From: Lysobacter silvisoli
Lineage (GTDB): Bacteria; Pseudomonadota; Gammaproteobacteria; Xanthomonadales; Xanthomonadaceae
DNA: 64,000 bases
Assembly (NCBI RefSeq): GCF_003382365.1
Contig: NZ_QTSU01000001.1
Location: 1,984,001 to 2,048,000, forward strand
Reading direction: 5' to 3'
The translations under genes were made by a program, and so were the position numbers. Below the pieces are notes generated by a model that ran no database searches, was not told the origin of the DNA, and saw only the letters and a program-made list of their open reading frames with translations. Below, one piece after another: positions 54,006 through 62,842 of this stretch (its first letter is position 1; the number at the start of each line of letters is the position of its first letter).

Positions 54006-55407
54006 AGGTCACCACGCGATAACAGGGCTTGTACTCGCCCGCGATCTTCATGCGCCGCTGCTCCACGAACGCGCGCAGCAGCGCGTCCAGCGACTGCATC
54101 ATGTCGGCATCGCCGTGGATCTCGAACGGGCCGAATTCCTCGATCCGGCGCATGCCGTCCTCCTTGACGTTGCCGGCGACGATGCCCGAGAACGCGCGGC
54201 GCAGGTCCGCGGCCAGCTCGTGCGGCTTGCGGCCGTGGTGCAGGTCCAGCGCGGCCATGGCCTCGTGGGTCGGCGCGAACGGGCGCTGGAACTCGACCGG
54301 AATGTCGATCGACCAGTTGAAGTAGAACGAGTCCTTCTGCGCGATGCGGTGCTCGCGCACCTTGCGGATGCCCGCGGTCATGCGCTTGGCCACCGTCTCC
54401 GGGTCGCCGACCACGATCTCGTAGCGCGAGGTCGCCGCCTCGCCCAGGGTCAGGCGCAAGAAGCGGTCGATCTGCTCGAAGTAAGGCGCCGACGCGGTCG
54501 GGCCGGTCAGGATCAGCGGGAACGGCAGGTGCGCGTTTTCCTCGCGCAGCAGGATGCCCAGCAGGTACAGGATTTCCTCGGCCGTACCCACGCCGCCGGG
54601 GAATACGATGATGCCGTGACCCAGGCGGACGAAGGCCTCCAGGCGCTTCTCGATGTCCGGCATGATCACCAGGTGATTCACGATCGGGTTCGGCGACTCG
54701 GCCGCGATGATGCCCGGCTCGGTGATGCCGATGTAACGCATGCGGCGCTTGCGCTGCTTGGCGTGGGCGATGGTCGCGCCCTTCATCGGCCCTTTCATCG
54801 CGCCCGGGCCGCAGCCGGTGCAGATGTCCAGACCGCGCAGGCCCAACTCGTAACCCACCTGCTTGGTGTAGATGTACTCGTCGCGCGAGATCGAATGGCC
54901 GCCCCAGCACACCACCAGGTTCGGGTCGGCCGGGTGCAGGATGCGCGCATTGCGCAGCAGGCCGAACACCGCATCGGTGATGCCGTCGCTGCTGACCAGG
55001 TCGCGGCCGCCGTCGGCGCCCAGCTCGATCGCCGTGTAAGCCAGGTCGCGAACCACCGCGAACAGCAGCTCGGCCACGCCGCGGATGATCTCGCCGTCGA
55101 CGAAGGCCATGGCCGGCGCGTGGCTCAGGTCGATGCGCACGCCACGGTCCTGCTGATGGACCTGGATGTCGAAATCGGGGTACAGCTCGCGCGCCGCGCG
55201 CGGGTCGTCGGAGGCGCTGCCGCTGGTGAGCACCGCCAGGGCGCAGCGGCGCAGCAGATCGTGCATGCCGGTGGACGCGTCGCGCAGGCGCGCGACCTCG
55301 TCGCGGGACAGGACGTCCAGCCCGCCCTTGGGATAGATGCGTGCGTTCACCGTCGGCAGGGCGGTGGTGATGGTTGCGGTCATGCTTGCCTTCTTTTGGG
55401 TGTTCAT
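54004..55407 (-). CDS. ppnN: pyrimidine/purine nucleotide 5'-monophosphate nucleosidase PpnN
   Basis: A 467-residue cytosolic LOG-family enzyme that splits nucleoside monophosphates into base and ribose 5-phosphate; the E. coli homologue is activated by (p)ppGpp. The family motif is FPGGVGTAEEILYLLGIL, with LDICTGCGPGAMKGPMKGA as the nucleotide-binding loop and the extra N- and C-terminal domains expected for PpnN rather than a short LOG protein. Start may be Met1 or Met9 (MTATITTAL). Monocistronic. Confidence 0.92.
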   Translation of the reverse strand: MNTQKKASMTATITTALPTVNARIYPKGGLDVLSRDEVARLRDASTGMHDLLRRCALAVLTSGSASDDPRAARELYPDFDIQVHQQDRGVRIDLSHAPAMAFVDGEIIRGVAELLFAVVRDLAYTAIELGADGGRDLVSSDGITDAVFGLLRNARILHPADPNLVVCWGGHSISRDEYIYTKQVGYELGLRGLDICTGCGPGAMKGPMKGATIAHAKQRKRRMRYIGITEPGIIAAESPNPIVNHLVIMPDIEKRLEAFVRLGHGIIVFPGGVGTAEEILYLLGILLREENAHLPFPLILTGPTASAPYFEQIDRFLRLTLGEAATSRYEIVVGDPETVAKRMTAGIRKVREHRIAQKDSFYFNWSIDIPVEFQRPFAPTHEAMAALDLHHGRKPHELAADLRRAFSGIVAGNVKEDGMRRIEEFGPFEIHGDADMMQSLDALLRAFVEQRRMKIAGEYKPCYRVVT

Positions 55408-55446
55408 CGTCGATTTTGGACAGTGACTCTAGCGCAGGGGTCCCCC

Positions 55447-55481
55447 AAAAAGAAAACGGCCGGGTTTCCCCGGCCGTTTCC
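55447..55481 (-). terminator. terminator after the TonB-dependent receptor
   Basis: AAACGGCCGGG / CCCGGCCGTTT around GAAA, then TCTTTTTGGG on the minus strand, 24 bases after the stop. Confidence 0.9.
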
Positions 55482-55504
55482 TGGTGTCGCAAGGCAGGCG
55501 CCGC

Positions 55505-58500
55505 TTAGAACTTGTAGCGGAAGCTGACCTGAGCGGCCCAGCGCGAGATGCCCTTATCGTCGTAGATGTTCAGGGCGTCCGGACCGTTGTAGCGGTACAC
55601 GTACTTGCCGGCGTTGCCGACGCAGGTACCGGTCAGCGGAGCGCCGCCGGCGCCGCAGATGCCGCCGTACTCGACGATGCCGCGGTAGCCCGGGAAGCCC
55701 ATTTCCTCGACGCTGCCCCACTTCTTGTTGAGCAGGTTGCCGACGTTGAGGATGTCCAGGGCGATTTCGGCCTTGTGGCCTTCCATGAAGCCCGGGATCT
55801 CCTGCGAGATGCGCATGTCGAACTGGTTGACCCAGCGGCCGTGCGCGGCGTTGCGCTCGGCGACCTGCCCCAGGTGACTCTTCAGGTAGTCGTTCGAGTT
55901 CACGAACGCCCAGAAGCCGGCGGCCTCGGCGGCGCTGCCGAACACCACGTCGGTCAGGTCCTTCGGGATGTACAGCAGGTCGTTGGCGCGGCCGTCGCCG
56001 TTGGCGTCGTTGTCGAAGGTGTAGCTGTACGGACGGCCCGAACGGCCTTCGTAGAACATCGACACGCTGGTGTTGTAGTCGCCGAAGAAGGCGTGCTTCC
56101 AGCTGACCGCCGCGGTGAAGCGGTTCTTGATCTCGTAGCTGGAGGTGGCCGACACCTCTTCGTTGGACTGGAACACCGCCACGTTGCCCAGCTGCGAGCC
56201 CGAGGTGGAACTGGTCAGCGGGCTGACTTCGTTGGCGTTGGTGTAGGTGTATGCCAGCAACCAGGACCAGTCGCTCTCGTTGAACGGCTTGTTCAACGAC
56301 AGGGTCAGCTGCTGGCTTTCGCCCTTGCTGGTCGAACGGGCGATGATCGCGTCGTTGAAGGTGCGGTTGCGGTTGAAGCGCGCGTCGGTGCCGGTGCCCA
56401 CGCCCAGCTGGTTCCAGCTGTTCGGACGCAGGCCGTTGTTGGCGCCGGTGTTGTTCCAGTAGATCTTGCGGCCGTCCTGACCGATAGCGGTCGGGTTGCC
56501 CAGGTTCAGCTGCTGGTAGTAGATACCTTCCTTAACCGAGGTCAGCACGACTTCGGCCGAACCCACCACGCCCCACCACGGCAGCTCGGTTTCGAACGCC
56601 AGGTTGGCCTTCCACACCGAGGGCTGGCCCAGGTCCGGATCGATGAAGTCGACCGATTGGGTGCCGCCGGTGCCCGGGGTGAACTGGTTCAGCTGGTCGG
56701 CCGGATCCGGATCGAAACGGGTGATGCCGGTCGAGAAGAAGTAGTCGGTGTACGACACGCCGTTGTTGGCGTACGGGTTGGCCAGCCACACGGTCGCGGC
56801 CGAGCCCTGGAACAGGCCGATGCCGCCGCGCAGCTGGGTCGGGCGCTCGCTGTCGAAGGTGTAGTTGAAGCCGAAGCGCGGCGACAGCAGGCCGTTGCCG
56901 TCGATGGTGTTGTCGTTGCGCACGCCGAACGCGGTCGAGGCGGCGGCGTTGTAGGCCGGCTTCTGATCCACCATCGGCTCGTCGTAGCGCACGCCGAAGG
57001 TCAGGGTCAGGTTGTTGTTGACCGCCCAGGTGTCCTGCACGAACAGGCCCAGGTTCTTGAGCTTGAACTCGGCGGCCATGTTGTTGATGTCGCCGCCGCG
57101 CGGGTAGAACAGCTGGTAACGGCTGGAGATGCCGCTTTCGAACGACTTGGCGCAGCCAGCGCCCAGCGGACCGCTGGCGGTGTTGATGCAGTCGAAGGTG
57201 TACACGCCGTTCACGCGACGGCCGAAGAGGTTGTAGATCTCGTTCTCTTCGTAGTCGGCGCCGAACTTGATGGTGTGATCGCCCAGGAACCAGTTACCGG
57301 CGAAGAACGCGTTCTTCGTGGTGGTTTCCAGGATGTTGGCGTGGGTGTTCTCTTCGGTGCCCAGGTTCAGGGTGGCCGAACCGATGCGGATCGCGATCGC
57401 CGGCAGATCGGCCAGCGGGTTGCGCACGGCCGAGTAGTCGCGGTACGAGACCTTGGCTTCGGTGGAGAAGTTGTCGGTCCAGTCGCTGAACAGCTGCGCG
57501 GTGTACGACTCCAGCTCGAAGTCGCGCACGTAGTGGTAGGTGTTCAGGGCGAGCGTGGTGTTGCCGAAACCCTGCAGGTTGGCGGTGTTCTGCTCGGACT
57601 TGCTGTAGCGGAAGCTGGCGCGGTGGGCGTCGTTGATGTTCCAGTCGATCTTGATGCCGTATTCCTCGGCTTCCGAGTTCAGCGCCGGCTTGGCCAGCGT
57701 GCCCGGATTGAAGCCCTTGAGGCCGGCGAGGCGGATGACCTCATCGATCTGCGCCTGGGTGATGTTGACGATGTTGCTCTCGCCCGAGCCGATCGGACCG
57801 AAACCAGCGTTGCCGGTGAACAGGCCCTTGCCCTTGTAGTTCTCGTAGTTGGCGAAGAAGAACAGCTTGTCCTTGATCAGCGGGCCGCCGAAGGTCGCGC
57901 CGTAGGTGGTCTCGTTGTCGAACAGCTTGGGACGCACGTTGTTGCGGTTCTTGCCCGACCAGTCGCCGTCGCGGTAGATGCCGTACAGCGAGCCGTGGAA
58001 CTCGTTGGTGCCCGACTTGGTCACGGCGTTGATCACGCCGCCGGTGCCGCCGGAGATGGTGACGTCGTAGTTGGCCACGTCCACCGCCACTTCGTCGATG
58101 GTGTCCATCGAGAACGGCTGGCGCGGGGTCGGCAGGCTGTTGGATTCCAGGCCGAAGGAGTCGGCGGTGCTGATGCCGTCGACGCGGACCACGTTGTAGC
58201 GCGGGTTCTGGCCGCCGACCGAGATTTCGTTACGCGACTTGTCGGTCTGGGTCACGCGCGGGTCGAGGCGCACGTAGTCCTGCAGGTTGCGGTTGATCGA
58301 CGGGAACGCTTCCAGCTGCTGGCGGGTCACGTTCGAGCCGGCGCCCATCTTGGTGGCGCTGAACACTTCCGAGCCGCCGTAGGACACCGCGGTCACCGAC
58401 TCCAGGGTGGTGACGTCGTTGTTCAGCGACACGTCGACGTTGTTGACCTTGTCCAGGTTCAGGAACACGCCTTCTTGCGAACCGGTGCCGGAACCTTCCT

Positions 58501-58765
58501 TGGTGGTGGTGATCACGTACGGACCACCCACGCGCAGGCCGCGGGCGTTGTAGCGGCCGTCGGCGTCGGTCGTGGCGCGGCTGACGGTGCCCGACTCGGT
58601 GTGGGTGATGACGACTTCAGCGCCAGCGACGGGCTGACCATCGGCGCCGACCACGCGGCCGGCGACACCGGCGGACGTGCTCTGCGCGAAAACGGGCGCG
58701 GTGGCGAGAACGGCAAGCAGACCAAGCGTGAGCTTGGACAACCGGACGCTATTCGGATGGGTCAT
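55505..58765 (-). CDS. TonB-dependent receptor, Oar-like with carboxypeptidase-regulatory domain
   Basis: A 1086-residue outer-membrane protein with signal peptide (LGLLAVLATAPVFAQ). A CarboxypepD_reg-like domain follows (residues about 30-100: VAGRVVGADGQPVAGAEVVIT, TTDADGRYNARGL). The plug contains ANYDVTISGGTGGVINAVTKSGTNEFHGSLYG, typical of OmpA-related Oar proteins of Myxococcus and xanthomonads. The barrel ends in VSFRYKF with the terminal Phe needed for insertion. ATG at 58765 has GAGG upstream. Oar proteins have been tied to adhesion, development and export of protease PopC; substrate here unknown. Monocistronic. Confidence 0.93.
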   Translation of the reverse strand: MTHPNSVRLSKLTLGLLAVLATAPVFAQSTSAGVAGRVVGADGQPVAGAEVVITHTESGTVSRATTDADGRYNARGLRVGGPYVITTTKEGSGTGSQEGVFLNLDKVNNVDVSLNNDVTTLESVTAVSYGGSEVFSATKMGAGSNVTRQQLEAFPSINRNLQDYVRLDPRVTQTDKSRNEISVGGQNPRYNVVRVDGISTADSFGLESNSLPTPRQPFSMDTIDEVAVDVANYDVTISGGTGGVINAVTKSGTNEFHGSLYGIYRDGDWSGKNRNNVRPKLFDNETTYGATFGGPLIKDKLFFFANYENYKGKGLFTGNAGFGPIGSGESNIVNITQAQIDEVIRLAGLKGFNPGTLAKPALNSEAEEYGIKIDWNINDAHRASFRYSKSEQNTANLQGFGNTTLALNTYHYVRDFELESYTAQLFSDWTDNFSTEAKVSYRDYSAVRNPLADLPAIAIRIGSATLNLGTEENTHANILETTTKNAFFAGNWFLGDHTIKFGADYEENEIYNLFGRRVNGVYTFDCINTASGPLGAGCAKSFESGISSRYQLFYPRGGDINNMAAEFKLKNLGLFVQDTWAVNNNLTLTFGVRYDEPMVDQKPAYNAAASTAFGVRNDNTIDGNGLLSPRFGFNYTFDSERPTQLRGGIGLFQGSAATVWLANPYANNGVSYTDYFFSTGITRFDPDPADQLNQFTPGTGGTQSVDFIDPDLGQPSVWKANLAFETELPWWGVVGSAEVVLTSVKEGIYYQQLNLGNPTAIGQDGRKIYWNNTGANNGLRPNSWNQLGVGTGTDARFNRNRTFNDAIIARSTSKGESQQLTLSLNKPFNESDWSWLLAYTYTNANEVSPLTSSTSGSQLGNVAVFQSNEEVSATSSYEIKNRFTAAVSWKHAFFGDYNTSVSMFYEGRSGRPYSYTFDNDANGDGRANDLLYIPKDLTDVVFGSAAEAAGFWAFVNSNDYLKSHLGQVAERNAAHGRWVNQFDMRISQEIPGFMEGHKAEIALDILNVGNLLNKKWGSVEEMGFPGYRGIVEYGGICGAGGAPLTGTCVGNAGKYVYRYNGPDALNIYDDKGISRWAAQVSFRYKF

Positions 58766-59028
58766 TACGATGGCCTCAGTGCGTGGAATGCGTGTGGAAT
58801 TCTTGGCGAGTGGCAACAGGCGCGTGGCGCGCCATACGTTGCAGACTGGTATTCGTTCCGCCCCTGACCCGGGTGCAGCGCGTGCGGCCCCGCCGGGTTA
58901 ACAGCAGTTTAACAGGCTAGAGGGGCTGTGTGACAGAGACGTGACCAACGTCAAACCTTGTCACAGCGTGATCTTTGCCCGATTTGGCCGCTCACGAACC
59001 TGAACAACCGAGCCGGGTCCGGCCCGGC

Positions 59029-59625
59029 TCAGGGGGGCGAGATCTGCAGGTAGGTGCCCAGGCCGTCGAGGAACATCTGCACCGAAATGGCCACCAAAAG
59101 CATGCCCATAAGGCGCTCAACGGCGGTCAAGGCGCGCCGGCCCAGCAGCTTGTAGAGGAAGGTGGCCGAGAACAGGATCGCGGCGGTGGCGCCCCAGGCG
59201 ATCAGCAGGGCCAGGCTCCAGTCGCCCAGCCGGGTGGGCTCGTTGCTGCCCATCAGCATGACCGCGGCCATGCCCGAGGGGCCGGCCACCAGCGGGATGG
59301 CCATGGGCACGATGAAGGGCTCGCCGTCGGGCAGCTCGCCCATCAGTCCCTCCGGCGGCGGGAAGATCATGCGGATGCCGATCAGGAACAGCACGATGCC
59401 GCCGGCGATGGACACCGACTCCTGGCGCAGGTGCATCAGTTCCAGGGCGTACTTGCCGCCCCACAGGAACACCATCAGCACGCCCAGGGCGATCAGCAAT
59501 TCGCGCGCCAGGACGATGCGCTGGCGCTTGGGTGGCAGCCCGCGCAGCAGGCTCAGGAACACCGGGACGTTGCCCAGCGGGTCCAGGATCAGAAACAGCA
59601 GCAGCGCGGCCGAGGCGATGGTCAC
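59029..59625 (-). CDS. MarC family integral membrane protein
   Basis: A 198-residue protein with six helices. The N-terminal TIASAALLLFLILDPLGNVPVFLSLL and the internal FIVPMAIPLVAGPSGMAAVML are MarC/UPF0056 signatures. The start is a GTG whose last bases overlap the SDR stop (GTGA at 59622-59625). Function is unsettled; members were once thought to give multidrug resistance. Confidence 0.9.
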   Translation of the reverse strand: MTIASAALLLFLILDPLGNVPVFLSLLRGLPPKRQRIVLARELLIALGVLMVFLWGGKYALELMHLRQESVSIAGGIVLFLIGIRMIFPPPEGLMGELPDGEPFIVPMAIPLVAGPSGMAAVMLMGSNEPTRLGDWSLALLIAWGATAAILFSATFLYKLLGRRALTAVERLMGMLLVAISVQMFLDGLGTYLQISPP

Positions 59626-60392
59626 GCCTTGAGGCTCCCAGCTTGCACGCTCCAGACCTGGCCGCGGTGGGCGGCGCCGGCCGGCGACAGCAGGGTCACG
59701 CAGGCATCGGCATAAGCGCCGGGATCGCGCGCGGCGCGGTCGTTCTCTTCCACGTAGGCTTTGCCGCGCAGCGCGGTGCGCATGGGCCCGGGCTGCAGGC
59801 CGGACACCCGCACCGGCGAGTTCGCGCCCAGCTCGGCGTGGAGCATGCCCACCAGCGCGGCCAGCGCGGGCTGGACCAGACCGTAGCCGCCCCAGAACGC
59901 GGCGCCGACCCGCGCCGGGTCGTCGACGGCGAACACCAGCGCGGCGTCGGGCGCCTGCGCCAGCAGCGGCAGGCAGGCCTGCGACAGCCACCAGCGCGCG
60001 GTGAGGTTGACGTGCACGGCGCGCGCGAACGCGGCCGGGTCGGTCTGCGACAGCGGGGTCAGGCCGGCGAAGTCGGCGGCGCAATGCAGCACGCCGTCCA
60101 GGCGGCCGAATTCGTCGCCGATGCGCTGGGCCAAGTCGGCGTAGTCGTCGGGCGAGGCGCCTTCCAGGTCCAGCGGGTACAGCGCCGGTTCCGGGCCTTC
60201 TTTGGCCACGGCGTCGTACAGGCGGTTCAACTTGGCCGGCTTGCGGCCCAGCAGCACGGCGGTGGCGCCGGCACGCGCGCAGGCCAGGGCCGCGGCGCTG
60301 CCCAGCCCGCCCTGCGCGCCGGCCACCAGCACCACCCGCCCGGCCAGCGCGGCCGCGGCGGCGGGCGTGTCCATGCCGACCGCTGCGCTCAC
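59622..60392 (-). CDS. SDR family oxidoreductase
   Basis: A 256-residue Rossmann-fold dehydrogenase. VVLVAGAQGGLGSAAALACARAGATAVLLGR is the cofactor site (GxxxGxG, Arg favouring NADPH). The catalytic serine/tyrosine region is unusual: GGYGLVQPALAALVG has the Tyr, but the usual YxxxK lysine is replaced (YGLVQ), and the Ser position reads VFAVDDPARV. It may therefore not be a standard dehydrogenase. GTG start overlaps the glutaredoxin stop (GTGA at 60389-60392). Confidence 0.85.
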   Translation of the reverse strand: MSAAVGMDTPAAAAALAGRVVLVAGAQGGLGSAAALACARAGATAVLLGRKPAKLNRLYDAVAKEGPEPALYPLDLEGASPDDYADLAQRIGDEFGRLDGVLHCAADFAGLTPLSQTDPAAFARAVHVNLTARWWLSQACLPLLAQAPDAALVFAVDDPARVGAAFWGGYGLVQPALAALVGMLHAELGANSPVRVSGLQPGPMRTALRGKAYVEENDRAARDPGAYADACVTLLSPAGAAHRGQVWSVQAGSLKA

Positions 60393-60709
60393 TGGCGCTG
60401 GGTCTCGCTGATCATGCGCGCCAGCTCGCCGGACTCGTACAGCTCCAGGGTGATGTCGCAGCCGCCGATCAGCTCGCCGTGGATGAACAACTGCGGGAAG
60501 GTCGGCCAGTTCGAATAACGCGGCAGGTTGGCGCGGATCTCCGGATCCTCGAGCACGTTGACCGTGTGCAGCGTGGTCGCGCCGGCGGCCTTGAGCGCCT
60601 GCACCGCGCGGCTCGAAAAGCCGCACATCGGGAACTGCGCGGTCCCCTTCATGAAAAGAACGATCGGATGGCCTTCGACTTCGGCCTGGATCCGCTCCAT
60701 AACGGGCAT
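60389..60709 (-). CDS. grxD: monothiol glutaredoxin, Grx4/GrxD type
   Basis: A 106-residue CGFS glutaredoxin: KGTAQFPMCGFSSRAVQAL with Cys29, WPTFPQLFIHGELIGGCDIT with the cis-Pro and GG-D glutathione site. These proteins carry [2Fe-2S] clusters and pass them on. First gene of the grx-SDR-marC unit and divergent from sodB across 170 bases, so both may share iron or redox control. Confidence 0.95.
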   Translation of the reverse strand: MPVMERIQAEVEGHPIVLFMKGTAQFPMCGFSSRAVQALKAAGATTLHTVNVLEDPEIRANLPRYSNWPTFPQLFIHGELIGGCDITLELYESGELARMISETQRQ

Positions 60710-60879
60710 GACGGCAACTCCTGCAATGCTCTGTTGCGCCGTATACGTCCGGCCGACAGGGCGTGGGGATAGAATGCGCATTGTAAGCCTACGCGGCACC
60801 GCGGACGCGACCCGTAGCGGTCCGGGCCCCGGCCGCCGCCCCCGTAGCCAGCCCCCAGAATCCAGCAAGGAGCCCGCCA

Positions 60880-61458
60880 ATGGCCATCGAACTGCCCCCC
60901 CTGCCCTACGACCGCACCGCGCTCGAGCCGCACATCTCCGGCGAGACCATCGACTTCCACTACGGCAAGCACCACAAGACCTACGTGGACAACCTCAACA
61001 AGATGATCGAGGGCACCGAGTTCGCGGAGCTGTCGCTGGAAGAGATCGTGCGCAAGTCGCAGGGCGGCATGTTCAACAACGCCGCGCAGATCTGGAACCA
61101 CACCTTCTACTGGAACTGCCTGTCTCCGAAGGGCGGCGGCGAGCCCACCGGCAAGCTGGCCGAGGCCATCAACAAGGCCTTCGGCGACTTCGCCAAGTTC
61201 AAGGACGAGTTCACCAAGGTCACCGTGGGCACCTTCGGTTCGGGCTGGGGCTGGCTGGTGCAGCGCCCGGACGGCTCGCTGGCCCTGGTCAGCACCTCCA
61301 ACGCCGCCACCCCGCTGACCGGCGAGGACACCGCGCTGCTGACCTGCGACGTGTGGGAACACGCCTACTACATCGACTACCGCAACGCGCGACCGAAGTA
61401 CGTAGAGTCGTTCTGGAACCTGGTCAACTGGGACTTCGTGGCTTCGAACCTGAAGTAA
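60880..61458 (+). CDS. sodB: superoxide dismutase [Fe]
   Basis: A 192-residue cytosolic Fe-SOD. Metal ligands are in [16 protein letters not shown] (His26-28 region), [11 protein letters not shown], and [11 protein letters not shown] (Asp and His). The Gln in NNAAQIWN and FGSGWGWLV favour iron over manganese. AAGGAG precedes the ATG by eight bases, and a strong terminator follows. Confidence 0.96.
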   Translation: MAIELPPLPYDRTALEPHISGETIDFHYGKHHKTYVDNLNKMIEGTEFAELSLEEIVRKSQGGMFNNAAQIWNHTFYWNCLSPKGGGEPTGKLAEAINKAFGDFAKFKDEFTKVTVGTFGSGWGWLVQRPDGSLALVSTSNAATPLTGEDTALLTCDVWEHAYYIDYRNARPKYVESFWNLVNWDFVASNLK

Positions 61459-61480
61459 GCCGAGCGTCCAGGCGACACCC

Positions 61481-61514
61481 AAACGGCCGGGGCGACCCGG
61501 CCGTTTTGCTTTTA
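61481..61514 (+). terminator. terminator after sodB
   Basis: AAACGGCCGGG / CCCGGCCGTTT around GCGA, followed by TGCTTTT. Confidence 0.9.
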
Positions 61515-61599
61515 TGGCCGGCCCGACGGCATTTGCGCGGCGGCCGGCGCGAGCGCAAGCTCGGGCCGCCGCGGCGTCGCGGCCTGATGGACCTTATCG

Positions 61600-62118
61600 A
61601 TGGCCTCGACGATCGCCACCACCGCTCCCTATTGGGTGCCCGCCTTGTCGGTGCTGCTGGTCTACCGGCGCATCCGCCGCAATTTCGGCGTGCAGCGCTG
61701 GCGGCCGGTGCGCGCGGGAATCCGGCTGGGGATCCTGGCCCTGGTCGCGGTCGCGCTAGGCGCGCTGGCGTTCGTGCAGCCGCAAGTGGGCATGGGGCTG
61801 GGCCTGGGCGCCGTGATCGGCGCGGCGTTGGGCGTGCTCGGGCTCAAGCACACCCACGTGGCCTGGCGCGACGGCCTGCGCACCTATACGCCCAACCCCT
61901 GGATCGGCGGCGCGCTGACCGCGCTGCTGATCGGCCGCCTGGCCTGGCGCTGGACCCATGAAGGCGTGAGCGCCGCGCAATCGCCCAGCGCGCTGACCCT
62001 GGGCATGGCCGCGGTGCTGATCGCCTATTCGCTGGTCTACGTGATCGGCCTGATGCTGCAGATGCGCAAGCTGGCGCTGCAGGCTCCGGCCGACACCCAA
62101 AACCCGCCCGAACCGTAG
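61600..62118 (+). CDS. hypothetical membrane protein
   Basis: A 172-residue protein with about five helices: WVPALSVLLVYRRIRRNFG at the start, ILALVAVALGALAF, GMGLGLGAVIGAALGVLGL, WIGGALTALLIGRLAWRW and LTLGMAAVLIAYSLVYVIGLML. The YRRIRRNFGVQRWRP start and the LKHTHVAWRDGLRTYTPNPWIG loop look like uncharacterised DUF1453/CcdC-type proteins, but I cannot assign it firmly. Confidence 0.7.
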   Translation: MASTIATTAPYWVPALSVLLVYRRIRRNFGVQRWRPVRAGIRLGILALVAVALGALAFVQPQVGMGLGLGAVIGAALGVLGLKHTHVAWRDGLRTYTPNPWIGGALTALLIGRLAWRWTHEGVSAAQSPSALTLGMAAVLIAYSLVYVIGLMLQMRKLALQAPADTQNPPEP

Positions 62119-62128
62119 CCGTTACTCC

Positions 62129-62236
62129 GTCATTCCGGCGGAAGCCGGAACCCATTTTGACTTTGCATTTCGAAACGGCGGTGGTGTACGGAGCAAACTC
62201 AGAAGCAAAATGGGTTCCGGCTTCCGCCGGAATGAC
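62129..62236. repeat. family C palindromic element, copy 4
   Basis: GTCATTCCGGCGGAAGCCGG and AACCCATTTTGA on one side; AAAATGGGTTCCGG, CTTCCGCCGG and AATGAC on the other. Fills most of the gap between two convergent genes. Confidence 0.88.
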
Positions 62237-62272
62237 GGTGTTGGTGTGCGCAACAGAACCGCGTGCGCCAGC

Positions 62273-62773
62273 TCAGTCGCAGCTGAGCCCGAACCGGAGT
62301 TTGAACGCCTCCGCCTGCTCCGGCGATTCCCGCGCGATCAAGGCGCAAGCGGTGAAGTTGCCGTGGGTGGCCTGGCGCTCGCTGTCGCGATAGGTCCAGT
62401 CGACGATCTCCTCGCGCGCGAACGCGTAGCGCTCGCCCATGTGCACGCGATGGACGATGCGCGGCTTGTTGTCGATCACCGCCGAGTAACCCTCGCCCTC
62501 GACCTGCAGGTCGCCCATCCAGAAGAACTCGGTGCGCTCGCCCTCCTTCACCCCGACCTTGACCGAGAAGCCGGTCAGGTGCGCAGGCGGTTCGCGCTGC
62601 AGCGCCAGGAATTCGTCCAGGCCGGCGCGCGCCTTGGCGTAGGCGGCCTGCATCTTCGGATCTTCGGCGCGGGTCAGCGCCACCTCGTCGCGCTGCGCGC
62701 GTTCGACCAACGTCTGCGCGTCCGCTGCGCCGAACGCGCACGCCAGCGCCATCGCGATTACGGTCTTGTGCAT
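62273..62773 (-). CDS. DUF2314 domain protein, exported
   Basis: A 166-residue protein with signal peptide (MHKTVIAMALACAFGAADA; ATG at 62773). The DUF2314 pattern runs through residues about 45-160: FSVKVGVKEGERTEFFWMGDLQVEGEGYSAVIDNKP, then RVHMGERYAFAREEIVDWTYRD and HGNFTACALI. DUF2314 proteins are mostly uncharacterised. The exported form differs from the usual cytosolic ones. Confidence 0.85.
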   Translation of the reverse strand: MHKTVIAMALACAFGAADAQTLVERAQRDEVALTRAEDPKMQAAYAKARAGLDEFLALQREPPAHLTGFSVKVGVKEGERTEFFWMGDLQVEGEGYSAVIDNKPRIVHRVHMGERYAFAREEIVDWTYRDSERQATHGNFTACALIARESPEQAEAFKLRFGLSCD

Positions 62774-62842
62774 CCCTGCCCCCAGGTCGATGGCGCATGC
62801 GTCGTGCACGCGCCCGGTAGCGCCCAGATTAGCAGCCGCCGG

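Noticed and set aside
53966-55492. Alternative frame over ppnN ending in a run of serines
   Set aside because: The serine run comes from the hexamer repeat read out of frame; the ppnN frame has all family motifs.
55484-58867. A 1127-codon plus-strand frame opposite the TonB receptor
   Set aside because: No signal peptide, ribosome site or domain; Val/Gly/Ala-rich shadow of the receptor gene.
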